The notes beneath the pieces are model-generated. The model did not search any database and was not told where the DNA came from. It was given only the letters and a program-made list of their open reading frames with translations. Shown here one piece after another: positions 34,442 to 42,903 of a DNA stretch of 64,000 nt (positions are counted from its first letter, which is position 1; the number at the start of each line of letters is the position of its first letter). The stretch lies in contig NZ_JAGJBY010000001.1 of the NCBI RefSeq assembly GCF_020010905.1, positions 310,001 through 374,000 on the forward strand, in the 5' to 3' direction. The translations under genes and the position numbers were made by a program. The stretch is from Streptomyces acidiscabies. GTDB lineage: Bacteria > Actinomycetota > Actinomycetes > Streptomycetales > Streptomycetaceae.

Positions 34442-35794
34442 GTGACCCGTAGTACCCGTAACCCTCGTAGTACCCGTCATACCCGTACGGCCGTCTCCGC
34501 CGCGCTCGTCGCCCTCGCCTGCCTCCTCGTCCCCCTCTCGACCCTCGCGGCCTGGGCTTCGTACGACCTGCGGGACCAGGAGCGGTACGTCCGTGCGCTC
34601 GCGCCGCTGGCCACGGACGCGGCGGTACGGCGGACCATCGTGGAGGGCGTCGCCCGGGACGCACCGGGCGTGCCACGGCGGGTCGTCGAGGACGAGGTAC
34701 GCCGGTTCACCGCGACGGCCGCGTATCGCGCGGCGTGGGACGAGGGGAACCGGGAGGCGTACGCGGCGATGATGCGGGCGTTGGAGGAACCGGGGCGGGG
34801 GGTGGTTGTCGGGGTGACGGGGCGGGGGGCGGTTGGTGGGGCGCGGGGGCATGAGGTGGTTGGCATCGCACCCGCCCGGGTGGCCGTTGGCATGGCGCAG
34901 GCGGGGGAAATGGTCGGTGGGGCGCGCGGACTAGAGGCGGCTGGCGTCGCACCGGCAAGAGAAACGGTCGGCGTCCCGCCCGGGCGGGAGGCAGTCGGCG
35001 TAGCACCAGGGCGTGAAGTGTTCGGCGTGCCGCTGGCGAGGCAGGCGATCGGCGCGGCGCGCGGACAAGAGGCAGCTGGCGTCGCACCGGCAAGAGAAGC
35101 AGTCGGCGTCCCGCCCGGGCGGGAGGCAGTCGGCGTAGCACCAGGGCGGGAGGTGTTCGGCATGGCACCGGCGGGGAAGGTGGTCGGTGGGGCGCGCGGA
35201 CTAGAGGCGGCTGGCGTAGCACCGGGGAGGGAAGCGGTCGGTGTGGTGCCCGGGCGGGAGGTAGTCGGTGTAGCACCAGGGCGTGAGGCAGCCGCCGTAG
35301 CTCCAGCGCGGGAGGCAGTCGGTGGGGCGTCGGCTCGCAAGGCTGGTGGCCTGCCGCCGGGGCCTACTTCCGGGCGTCAACTCGCCCTCGGACACGCCTC
35401 GTTCACGTCGGCCCCGGTGACCCTGCTGCCCCGGCAGAACCTGGACGCCCTACGCCGGGGGTATCACGTGCTGGACGTTGCCGGGTTCTGGCTGCCCGTC
35501 GCGGCCGTGGTGTTCGGCGGGGTCGGTATCGCGGTCGCCGCATGCCGACGTCGGGCCCTGACAGCGACCGCCCTCGGTACGGCACTCGGCGGCGCGCTCC
35601 TCGGCCTCGCGGTCGTGATCGCCCGCTACCTCACCCTCGACGGCCTCACCGATCCGGCCCACCGGCTCGCCGCTGCGGCCGTGTACGACGCGTTGACCGA
35701 GACCTTGCGTACGGCGTCGTGGCTGCTGCTGGCCGGAGGGCTGGCGGTCGCGGGAGCTACGTGGGTGACGCAGGTGGTGCGGGCACGGGTGTGA
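34442..35794 (+). CDS. Membrane protein with a 9-residue-repeat extracytoplasmic loop
   Basis: This is a protein of about 450 residues. The start is uncertain: GTG 34442 or GTG 34427; GGAGG sits at 34421-34425. A membrane helix (SAALVALACLLVPLSTLAAWAS) is followed by an extracytoplasmic domain containing RYVRALAPLATDAAVRRTIV. Then come about 20 tandem 9-residue units (GVAPGREAV type), and two to three C-terminal helices (WLPVAAVVFGGVGIAVA and others). The N-terminus RSTRNPRSTRHTR is encoded by the 9-bp dispersed repeat. Without the repeat block it would be a small four-helix protein. Function is unknown. Confidence 0.7.
   Translation: MTRSTRNPRSTRHTRTAVSAALVALACLLVPLSTLAAWASYDLRDQERYVRALAPLATDAAVRRTIVEGVARDAPGVPRRVVEDEVRRFTATAAYRAAWDEGNREAYAAMMRALEEPGRGVVVGVTGRGAVGGARGHEVVGIAPARVAVGMAQAGEMVGGARGLEAAGVAPARETVGVPPGREAVGVAPGREVFGVPLARQAIGAARGQEAAGVAPAREAVGVPPGREAVGVAPGREVFGMAPAGKVVGGARGLEAAGVAPGREAVGVVPGREVVGVAPGREAAAVAPAREAVGGASARKAGGLPPGPTSGRQLALGHASFTSAPVTLLPRQNLDALRRGYHVLDVAGFWLPVAAVVFGGVGIAVAACRRRALTATALGTALGGALLGLAVVIARYLTLDGLTDPAHRLAAAAVYDALTETLRTASWLLLAGGLAVAGATWVTQVVRARV
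34811..35346 (+). repeat. 27-bp tandem repeats with 135-bp higher-order unit inside a CDS
   Basis: About 20 units of 27 bp, consensus GGCGTAGCACCAGGGCGGGA plus seven more, encode 9-residue repeats in frame. Near-identical stretches recur 135 bp apart (34943 and 35078) and 270 bp apart (34911 and 35181), i.e. five and ten units. This shows recent block duplication. Confidence 0.85.
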
Positions 35795-36321
35795 GGGGGC
35801 GAACCTGAGGGAGCGGGACCGGGGACCACCGTCCCGCCGAGGACCAGCGGCGTCCGCGCGGGACTCGTTGCCGGACGGGGGTCAGCGGCATCCATGGAGG
35901 CCCGACGCCGCACGGAGATCAGCGGCATCCGTGGGGAACCCGTCGCCACATGGGGATCAGCAGCATCCGTAGAGGACCCGTCGCGCACGGGGATCAGCTT
36001 CGGCCGTGCAGGCAGCGACCCCCTCGCAGAGCTAGGCGGCGCCCCCTCGCAAAGCTCGGCCTCTCCCCCGTACAGAGCCCGCCCCGCTCGTACGAAGCCC
36101 GCCCTCTCGCGCGAAGTCCAGCCCGCCCACTCGGAGTTCGCCCCTTCCCGCACTCTGCACCTACACCTACACCGCTGGAGCCAGGGCGCACACGTCCAGG
36201 GTTCGCCCCCCTCCCGCACTCAACACCGGGACGACCCACACCGCCCTCGACGCGGCCGAGGCTCGCCTCCCCTCCCGCATTCAGCCCCCCTCGCACAGAG
36301 CCCGGCACCCCCGTATGCGGT
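35795..36321. repeat. Gene-free region of degenerate minisatellites
   Basis: From about 35841 to 36015, units containing GATCAGCGGCATCCGT repeat at 37-38 bp spacing (key positions 35843, 35881, 35918, 35956, 35993). From about 36016 to 36310, a looser array of roughly 25-30 bp units with CCCCCTCGCAAAGCTC or CCCTCCCGCACTCA follows. I see no supported gene; open frames here follow from the repeats. It lies between two converging genes. Confidence 0.7.
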
Positions 36322-37335
36322 TCAGCCCCGCCGGCGCAGGGCGATGTTCACGAGCAGTGCGCGGTGGTCCGTGCCCGGCAGGTCGAGGAAACGGGCTTGC
36401 GACGCCGAGAAGTCGTCGCTCAGCAGGACGTGGTCGATCTGGGCTCCGAACGTGGGGGTAGTACTTGAGGGCCAGCTCGGCTCGTGGCTCTTTCCGGTGA
36501 GGCGGGCGGCGTCGTGGAGGCCCGTGCCGAGGATGCGGCGGAAGGCGGCGTGGTCCTGGGAGGCGTTGAAGTCCCCCGCGAGTACCACGGGTCCGGCCTG
36601 CCGGGCGGCCCACGCCTCGATGCGGCCCAACTCCCTCTTCCACAGGTCAACTTGACCGGGCAGCGGCGGTTTCGGGTGGGCGAGCTGGAGGCGTACGGCG
36701 GTCCCGTCGACGTCGGCCACCGCGCCCGGCATACCCATCTCGGCGGGGATCGTCGCGGCCGGGGTGAGGGGGTAACGGCTGAGGATGACCGACCCTACCG
36801 AGGTATCACCCTCGATGGCCTGGCGGTACGGGTAGGGGGCGGCGAGTTCGCGGCGCAGGGTGGCCTGACAGCCGTACTCGCACTCCTGGACGAAGACAAT
36901 GTCGGGGCTCGCACGGCGTACGGCCCTCAGCAGGGCGTCGGTGGCCCAGCCGAACTCGACGTTGGAAGTCAGCACCTTCAGGCGGGCGGCGACCGGGCCG
37001 CCGGGTTCGCGAGCGGTGCCGTACGGCTGGAGGAACCAGGCCAGCGAGCCGAGGACGACGGCGGCCCAGAGCAGTCCCGGCCACCAGCGGACGAGCAGGG
37101 AGAGGAGGGCGGCGGCAGTCACGGGTGCGAGCAACCACGGGAGGAACGCGAGGAGTTGGGGCACCGGGGTGACCGCGTCGACGTCCGCGACCCGGCAGCC
37201 GACGACCACGCTCACCCCGGCCAGCACCAGGCCCGCGCACCAGGCGCCGACCACCCTCCCCCAGGGCCGTACGGCCGGGTCAGCGGAACTCCCGGACGAC
37301 CTCGATGCGTCCGACGATGTGCTCGTTGAACTCAT
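36322..37335 (-). CDS. Membrane-anchored endonuclease/exonuclease/phosphatase family protein
   Basis: This is a 337-residue protein from ATG 37335, chosen for GGAGGAG upstream; the start overlaps the preceding gene by 56 bases. Three hydrophobic helices (about 35-120) precede an EEP domain with LTSNVEFGW, IVFVQECEYG, VILSRYP, LAGDFNASQDH and IDHVLLSDD, and the terminal GTDHRALLV. All the metal and catalytic residues of DNase I-like hydrolases (Asn, Glu, Asp-x-Asn, Asp-His) are seen. It may hydrolyse a phosphodiester or phospholipid head group at the membrane. Confidence 0.85.
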   Translation of the reverse strand: MSSTSTSSDASRSSGSSADPAVRPWGRVVGAWCAGLVLAGVSVVVGCRVADVDAVTPVPQLLAFLPWLLAPVTAAALLSLLVRWWPGLLWAAVVLGSLAWFLQPYGTAREPGGPVAARLKVLTSNVEFGWATDALLRAVRRASPDIVFVQECEYGCQATLRRELAAPYPYRQAIEGDTSVGSVILSRYPLTPAATIPAEMGMPGAVADVDGTAVRLQLAHPKPPLPGQVDLWKRELGRIEAWAARQAGPVVLAGDFNASQDHAAFRRILGTGLHDAARLTGKSHEPSWPSSTTPTFGAQIDHVLLSDDFSASQARFLDLPGTDHRALLVNIALRRRG

Positions 37336-37633
37336 CCAGCTCCTCCGCGGGCACCCACAGCTCCAGAATGGTCTCCCCACCAGCCTGCCGCACGGGATAC
37401 CGCGCCAAGAACGCGCTCTCCACCTCGAACCGCGTCACGTACCCCACCCCGCACGCGGGTACGTTCCAGTCCCGCGCGATCCGCACGGCGTAGTCCTCAT
37501 TGAGTACGGGATAGAAGATCGGCTGCTCCACCAGCCGAGGCGGCCACGCCGTCCACCCGCTCGCCTCGACCAACGCGAGTTCCTCGGGACCGGTGGGACG
37601 CCAGAGGGTGGTGGTGGGGGTCGTAGTACTCAT
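37280..37633 (-). CDS. Conserved Streptomyces protein (often labelled ADP-ribosylation/crystallin J1)
   Basis: This is a 117-residue soluble protein from ATG 37633, starting MSTTTPTTTLWRPTGPEELALV and ending RIEVVREFR. It is highly similar, from memory, to short conserved actinobacterial proteins that databases label with the misleading name given. There is no catalytic motif of ADP-ribosylhydrolases. It overlaps and precedes the endonuclease gene, so translational coupling is likely. Function is unknown. Confidence 0.75.
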   Translation of the reverse strand: MSTTTPTTTLWRPTGPEELALVEASGWTAWPPRLVEQPIFYPVLNEDYAVRIARDWNVPACGVGYVTRFEVESAFLARYPVRQAGGETILELWVPAEELDEFNEHIVGRIEVVREFR

Positions 37634-37744
37634 GAGTGACGACCGTAGTCGTACCCCTATGGGGTGAGCGAGGCGGTTTCCGTAGCTCTGAGGTTGCTCA
37701 GACCCTCTTGACCAGGTCAGGCACGGGGAACGAATGTTCGCATC

Positions 37745-38236
37745 ATGACCAGGACGAAGGTATGGGGGACGGCCGCCTCGGTGGCCGCGTTGGCGCTCGC
37801 CGGTTGCAGCGCGGGAGGCGCCTCGCAGCCCGCGGAACGGCCGACGGCGAGTGCGGCGGCCGTGCGACCGGCCGAGACCGGAACCAGGCGAGCGGCTGTG
37901 GTCGGGGTACCCGAGTTGGAGGGTATGACGGTTGCGGCCAAAGGAGCCGTACAGACCGGCAACGCGGAGTACCCGCTCCCCGGTGGCATGCGCGCGGGCG
38001 GCACACTCGCCGTCGCCTTCGAGTGCGAAGGCGTGGGGCGGCTCGTCATCGATGTGGTGCCCGGTGGCGCCACTTTCTCCGTTCCGTGCGAAAAGGGAAA
38101 AGTGACGCCGTTCATGAACGAGGTTCCGGTGTACCAGGACGCCCCCGCCGGGATGCTGCGGTTCTCGGCGGGGACGGGGGTCACCTGGGCGTTCGCGGCC
38201 GGGTGGGACAAGTCCAGCCACGCACAAGACAGTTAG
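37745..38236 (+). CDS. Lipoprotein, hypothetical
   Basis: This is a 163-residue protein with a lipobox LALAGC at residues 16-21. A Ser/Ala linker precedes a compact beta-rich domain of about 110 residues with two Cys (FECEG, VPCEKG) probably forming a disulfide. A possible promoter, TTGACC at 37709, lies upstream. Its 3' end overlaps the converging PhoX gene by four bases. Function is not recognised. Confidence 0.75.
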   Translation: MTRTKVWGTAASVAALALAGCSAGGASQPAERPTASAAAVRPAETGTRRAAVVGVPELEGMTVAAKGAVQTGNAEYPLPGGMRAGGTLAVAFECEGVGRLVIDVVPGGATFSVPCEKGKVTPFMNEVPVYQDAPAGMLRFSAGTGVTWAFAAGWDKSSHAQDS

Positions 38237-40320
38237 ACGCCGATGTCGCGGCCGTCCTTGCGCCAGACCGAGACGACCGAGGGGCGGACGATCTTGCCGG
38301 GGCCGTCGGGCCAGGTGGAGGCCGGCTTCTCGACCGAGGCGCCGTCGATCTCGCCGGGGTGCTGGACGGAGACGAGGACGCGGCGGTCCTGGATGAGCGG
38401 GCCGCAGGTCTCCGCGCCGGTCGGCACCGTGAGGAACTGCTTCAGCTCACCCCGGCGCGAGCCCTTGGTCGCGACGCCGAACAGGCCGTCGTGGGAACCG
38501 AGTTGGTTGCCGTCGGTGGAGATCCACAGGTTGCCGTGCGGGTCGAACGCCACGTTGTCCGGGCAGGAGATGGGGCTGACAGCGGACTTGGGGAAGCCGG
38601 CGAAGTAGGTGTTCGGGTCGTTCGGGTCACCCGCGACGAGGAACAGCGACCAGCCGAACTTCAGCGACTCGGGACGGCTCCGGTGCTCGGTCAACTCCAG
38701 TACGTGGCCGTGCTTGTTGGCGTTGCGCGGGTTCGCTTCGTCCGCCTTCGCGTTCGAACCGACGCCGCGGTTCGAGTTGTTGGTGAGCGCGACGTACACC
38801 TTGCCGGTGACCGGGGAGGGTTCGATGTCCTCGGGCCGGTCCATCTTCGTCGCGCCGGCCTTGTCCCCGGCGAGCCGCGTGAAGACGAACACCTCCTCGG
38901 CGGTCATGCCCTCGACGTGCGAGACGGCGCCCTTCGCGGTCGCCGTCGCGAGCGGGATCCACTCGCCGCTGCCGTCGAACTCCCCGTCGGCGGGCAGCTT
39001 TCCGGTCCCGTCGATCTCGATCGCGGGCGAGTCACCGGTCAACTTCGCGACGTACAGCGTGCCTTCGTCGAGCAGCGAGAGGTTGTGCTCGCGCACGGCC
39101 CGCGACGAACCCCGCTTCATCTTCTTGCTGCCGACGAACTTGTAGAAGTAGTCGAAGCGTTCGTCGTCACCGGAGTAGATCACCGGACGCCCGTCGGCGG
39201 TGAGCCGGACGGTCGCGGCCTCGTGCTTGAAGCGGCCGAGCGCGGTGTGCTTGCGCGGCGTGGAGGAGGGGTCGTACGGGTCGAACTCGACGACGTACCC
39301 GAACCGGTGGACCTCGTTGGGCTCCTGCGCGACGTCGAACCGCTTGTCGAAGCGTTCCCACTTGCGCTCGGTGGCGCCGGTGCCGATGCCGTACCGCTTG
39401 TCGGTCGCGCGCGAGGAGTTCGCGAAGTACTGGTTGAAGTTCTCCTCGCCGTGCAGCGTAGTACCCCAGGGTGTCGTACCTCCGGAGCAGTTGTTCAGCG
39501 TCCCGTACACCTTGCGGCCGGTCAGGTCGGCGGAGGTCTTCAGCAGGTCGGACCCGGCGGCGGGCCCGGTCAGCCGGAACTCGGTGGTCGCGGTGACCCG
39601 CCGGTTGAGGTGGTGACGGGGTACGGCGGTGAGCTTGCCGGTCCTGCGGTCCTCCTGGACGACGACGGCGGCGAGGCCGTGCGCGGCCCAGGCGACCTCG
39701 ACCTGCTGACGCGTCGGGTTCGCCGGGTCGTAGCCGCGGAACATGAGGATCTCGTCGGTGTACTCGTGGTTGGCGACGAGGAGTTGGCGGTCGCACTCGC
39801 CCGGCAGGGGGAGGAGGGCGAGGAAGTCGTTGTTGTACCCGAACTGGCCCGCCTGCGCGGCGGCCGTCTGGTTCTCCGGGTCGAACGCGGGGGCGCCCTT
39901 CACGATGGGCTCGCCCCAGCGGACGACGACGTTCTGCTCGTAGCCCTCGGGTATGACGACCGCGTCGGTGAGGTTCGGGGCGACCGCGCCGTACCGGAGG
40001 CCCCGGGCGGCCTGCTCGGACGGCTGGCCGTAGCTCCCGGGTACTACCGGTTTAGCCCCCAGGGTCGAGGCGTCGGCCGACGGCGCGTTCGTGACCGTGG
40101 CCGCGCCCGCCGCTGCGGCGACGGTGACCACGGCGGCGGCCCGCACCATCGCGCGGCGGCTGAGCGCACCGGCGATCACGTCGCCGACGTACGCGTTGTC
40201 GCTGGTGTTGGGCACCTCGTGGAAGCAGGCGTCACCACACCGGAAACGACAGGTCATGGCGGATCGGCCGCCCGGATGGGAACCGGTCTGCGTGGTGATG
40301 ATCGGCAGCAGCTTGCGCAC
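38233..40320 (-). CDS. PhoX-family alkaline phosphatase (DUF839)
   Basis: This is a 695-residue protein from GTG 40320, after GGGGAG. A Tat signal is seen at about residues 52-75 (LSRRAMVRAAAVVTVAAAAG), following an unusual roughly 50-residue N-terminal extension containing Cys (CRFRCGDACFHE). The body matches PhoX beta-propeller phosphatases: NHEYTDEILMF, NNCSGGTTPWGTTLHGEENF with the active-site Cys, KHEAATVRL, DRPEDIE and PDNVAFDPHGNLW. These enzymes use calcium and iron and release phosphate from esters outside the cell; genes are commonly phosphate-regulated. No PHO box was assessed. Confidence 0.9.
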   Translation of the reverse strand: MRKLLPIITTQTGSHPGGRSAMTCRFRCGDACFHEVPNTSDNAYVGDVIAGALSRRAMVRAAAVVTVAAAAGAATVTNAPSADASTLGAKPVVPGSYGQPSEQAARGLRYGAVAPNLTDAVVIPEGYEQNVVVRWGEPIVKGAPAFDPENQTAAAQAGQFGYNNDFLALLPLPGECDRQLLVANHEYTDEILMFRGYDPANPTRQQVEVAWAAHGLAAVVVQEDRRTGKLTAVPRHHLNRRVTATTEFRLTGPAAGSDLLKTSADLTGRKVYGTLNNCSGGTTPWGTTLHGEENFNQYFANSSRATDKRYGIGTGATERKWERFDKRFDVAQEPNEVHRFGYVVEFDPYDPSSTPRKHTALGRFKHEAATVRLTADGRPVIYSGDDERFDYFYKFVGSKKMKRGSSRAVREHNLSLLDEGTLYVAKLTGDSPAIEIDGTGKLPADGEFDGSGEWIPLATATAKGAVSHVEGMTAEEVFVFTRLAGDKAGATKMDRPEDIEPSPVTGKVYVALTNNSNRGVGSNAKADEANPRNANKHGHVLELTEHRSRPESLKFGWSLFLVAGDPNDPNTYFAGFPKSAVSPISCPDNVAFDPHGNLWISTDGNQLGSHDGLFGVATKGSRRGELKQFLTVPTGAETCGPLIQDRRVLVSVQHPGEIDGASVEKPASTWPDGPGKIVRPSVVSVWRKDGRDIGV

Positions 40321-40632
40321 TTTGCTCTCCCCTTGCGTGCCCTTGGTGTCAGCGTGACGCTAGGGGGGCCTCCGTGCGGGAGCGGGGCTGGTGAGTGAAC
40401 GGTGGATGAACGGGTGGGGGACTCGCGGGGTGTTGTCGGGCTATGCGGTGAACGCCCTTGTGGAGATGCGGAGTTGGCCGGTTTATGTTGTCGCCGGTCG
40501 GTGGCGGGTGTTTGACACCTGGCCCCTTGTCCCGCTCACCCCTGCCCAAGATCGCCATGTGGGGCCGCTAACCTTACGTGTCCGTCCTGGCCAGGGATTG
40601 ACGGGCTTCAACTCACGTGAAGGGTTGCGCAC
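40321..40632. other. Divergent intergenic region, no gene
   Basis: This 312-base gap separates the phoX and VWA genes, which diverge. It must hold both promoters but I can define neither box with confidence. It is slightly less GC-rich around 40480-40510. No small ORF with a convincing ribosome site was found. Confidence 0.4.
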
Positions 40633-42762
40633 ATGGGTATTCTCACTCTCCTGCGAAACGCGTTCGGCAGGTCACGCAAGGAGCGTGCCGCCGAAGCAGA
40701 GGGTGCGGACCAGGTCCCTTCCCAGCAGGAGCCTGCGGCGCAGAGCCCGGCTGAGGCGCCCGCGCCGACACCCGCTGTTTCACCGGCCGCCGCGCCTTCG
40801 CCCGTCCCCGAGCCTCGCCAGTCCGACTCGTCCGAGCACGATCTGGTCTCGGCGGCGTTCGACAATGTGAAGGTCCCGGCACCGACGCAGTCCCCGGAGG
40901 GGGTTGCGGAGGGCGAGATTGAGACGGCGGGCGGTTCGGCGGAGGTCGCGGCTGAGGTTGAGGCCAAGGCCGGAACCGATACCGACGCTGACGTCGCAGC
41001 TCCGGCTGAGGCCGAGTCCGTCGTGGGAGCTACGGGTACTACGGGTACCGCTGAGGTATCGGAGGCGGACGACGCCGGTGCTACCTCTGTCGTAGGGGGT
41101 GTAGAGGTCCCCGAGAAAGCCGAGGCGGACGACGTGCCTGCGGCCGAGGTCGCGGAGGCGCCGGAGGCCGAGGCTGAGGTCGGGTCCGTCGAGACGCCGG
41201 CCGTCGCGGAAGCCGAGGTCGAGGCCGAGGTCACCGAAACGCCGGTCGCCGAGGAGCCCGCCGCCGAAGCGGAGGTCGTGGACGCGGCGCAGGTCGAGGA
41301 GAAGGCCGAGCCCGAATCGGCAGAACCCATGCAGGCGCCGGACACCGAGTCGACGCCGGAACCGGCTGCGGAAGCAGAGCCCTCCCCCACGGAGATCCCG
41401 GCACCCCCCGTAGTACCGGTACTCCCCACGACCGCCCCCGAGGAGCCCGCCGCCGAGGCCGACGCCCCGGCCACCGACGCCGAGCCCTCCACCTCCCCGG
41501 CCCTCGTCGTGGACGCCTCCACCCCCGAGCCCACCGCTCCCGAGGCCCAGCCGGAACCGTCGACCCCCGCGTCCGACAACACCGAGGCCCCGGCCGCCGA
41601 GGCGGAGCCCGAAGCGCCCCCGACCGAGGCCACGGCTGAGACCTCCGAGGCAGAGGACCAGGCCACCCCCGCCGAGGAGCCGTCCGCCGCGCCCGGGGCA
41701 GAGACCCCCGCTACCTCCGAGGTAGACCCCGCCGAGGCTCAGGCCCCTGAGACCTCCGAGGAAGCCGCCACCGAGGCAGAGGCCCCCGAGGCCGCTCCCA
41801 CCGAGACCGTCGCCGAAACCCCGGCCCCCGAAGCGACACCGGAACCCACCGACGGCGTAACTCCCGAGACCAAGCCCCTCACCCCCGAGCCCGCCGCCGA
41901 GGCCCCCGAAGCAGAGGCCCCCGCCTCCGCCGAAGTCGCCCCCGAGCCCACCGAGGAACCGGCCGCCGAAACCGAAGCCGCCTCCCCGGCCCTCGCTGAA
42001 GCCGCCCCCGAGGAGCCCACCACCGAGGCCGACGCCCCCGCCGAACCGGCCGCCGAAGCCGAGCCCACCCTCACCCCGGCCGCCGACCTCGAAGCCGACG
42101 CCCCCACCGCCTCCCCCACCATCCCCCCACACCTCACCACCGCCCACACCTCCGCCGCCCTAACCCTCGCCCACCTGGGCCTCACCACCGCCCGAGCCAC
42201 CACCTACCTCGTCCTCGACCGCTCCGCATCGATGCGCCCCTTCTACAAGGACGGCTCCGCGCAGGCCCTCGCCGATCAGACCCTCGCGCTGGCCGCGCAC
42301 CTCTCCCCCGCCGACCCGACCGTCCACGTCGTGTTCTTCTCGACCGAGGTCGACGGAACCACGGACCTCGCGCTGGCGGACAAGGACGCGAACACGAGAG
42401 TGGACGACGTGCACGCGGGCCTGGGCCGCATGGGCCGTACGACGTACCACGCGGCGGTCGAGGCGATCACGAAGCACCTCGACGCGTCGGCGGACCCGGA
42501 CGCCCCGGCGCTGGTGGTGTTCCAGACGGACGGCGCCCCGGACGCGAAGACCCCGGCGACGCAGTCCCTGACGGAGGCGGCGAAGACCCACCCCCGCCTC
42601 TTCTTCTCGTTCGTCGCGTTCGGCGAGCACGAGAACAAGGCGTTCGACTACCTCCGCAAGCTGAAGACGGACAACACGTCCTTCTTCCACGCGGGTCCTA
42701 CCCCCAAGGGACTCACGGACGACGAGCTGTACGAGGGCGTCCTGAAGAACTGGCGCCCGTAA
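40633..42762 (+). CDS. VWA-domain protein with a 470-residue acidic Ala/Glu/Pro region
   Basis: This is a 709-residue protein. Residues 1-20 form a short basic N-terminus (MGILTLLRNAFGRSRKERA) like those of Ter-type stress proteins. Residues about 25-500 are disordered, built from Glu, Ala, Pro, Thr and Ser. The C-terminal 200 residues form a von Willebrand A domain with an intact MIDAS: DRSASM, a Thr in MGRTTYHAAVEA, and TDGAPD. The domain resembles the TerF/TerY type used in tellurium-resistance and metal-stress clusters. A dispersed repeat in the disordered part encodes ATGTTGTAE. The ligand is unknown. Confidence 0.85.
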   Translation: MGILTLLRNAFGRSRKERAAEAEGADQVPSQQEPAAQSPAEAPAPTPAVSPAAAPSPVPEPRQSDSSEHDLVSAAFDNVKVPAPTQSPEGVAEGEIETAGGSAEVAAEVEAKAGTDTDADVAAPAEAESVVGATGTTGTAEVSEADDAGATSVVGGVEVPEKAEADDVPAAEVAEAPEAEAEVGSVETPAVAEAEVEAEVTETPVAEEPAAEAEVVDAAQVEEKAEPESAEPMQAPDTESTPEPAAEAEPSPTEIPAPPVVPVLPTTAPEEPAAEADAPATDAEPSTSPALVVDASTPEPTAPEAQPEPSTPASDNTEAPAAEAEPEAPPTEATAETSEAEDQATPAEEPSAAPGAETPATSEVDPAEAQAPETSEEAATEAEAPEAAPTETVAETPAPEATPEPTDGVTPETKPLTPEPAAEAPEAEAPASAEVAPEPTEEPAAETEAASPALAEAAPEEPTTEADAPAEPAAEAEPTLTPAADLEADAPTASPTIPPHLTTAHTSAALTLAHLGLTTARATTYLVLDRSASMRPFYKDGSAQALADQTLALAAHLSPADPTVHVVFFSTEVDGTTDLALADKDANTRVDDVHAGLGRMGRTTYHAAVEAITKHLDASADPDAPALVVFQTDGAPDAKTPATQSLTEAAKTHPRLFFSFVAFGEHENKAFDYLRKLKTDNTSFFHAGPTPKGLTDDELYEGVLKNWRP

Positions 42763-42796
42763 TACCCGTAGCTCCGTCATACCCGTAGTACTTCGG

Positions 42797-42841
42797 ATGC
42801 CGTCCGCGCTCCCCCGGGAAAAAAGGGGGCGCGGGCGGCAT
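42797..42841 (+). terminator. Terminator after the VWA gene
   Basis: ATGCCGTCCGCGCTCCCCC (42797-42815) pairs with GGGGGCGCGGGCGGCAT (42825-42841) with minor mismatches. It follows a run of dispersed repeat units directly after the stop. Confidence 0.75.
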
Positions 42842-42903
42842 ACACACGTCGGCTACGATTTCAAGAATCCTGAGAACCAAAACCGACCTGGGAGCAGCCC
42901 CCG

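Noticed and set aside
35841..36015. Possible CRISPR array
   Set aside because: 37-38 bp units are contiguous minisatellite copies without spacer structure.
37636..40398. 920-codon plus-strand open frame
   Set aside because: Antisense to the PhoX gene; only the 37745-38236 lipoprotein in another frame is real at its start.
40780..42147. Gly-rich 455-codon minus-strand frame
   Set aside because: Mirror of the Ala/Glu/Pro-rich arm of the VWA gene; no start context and implausible composition.
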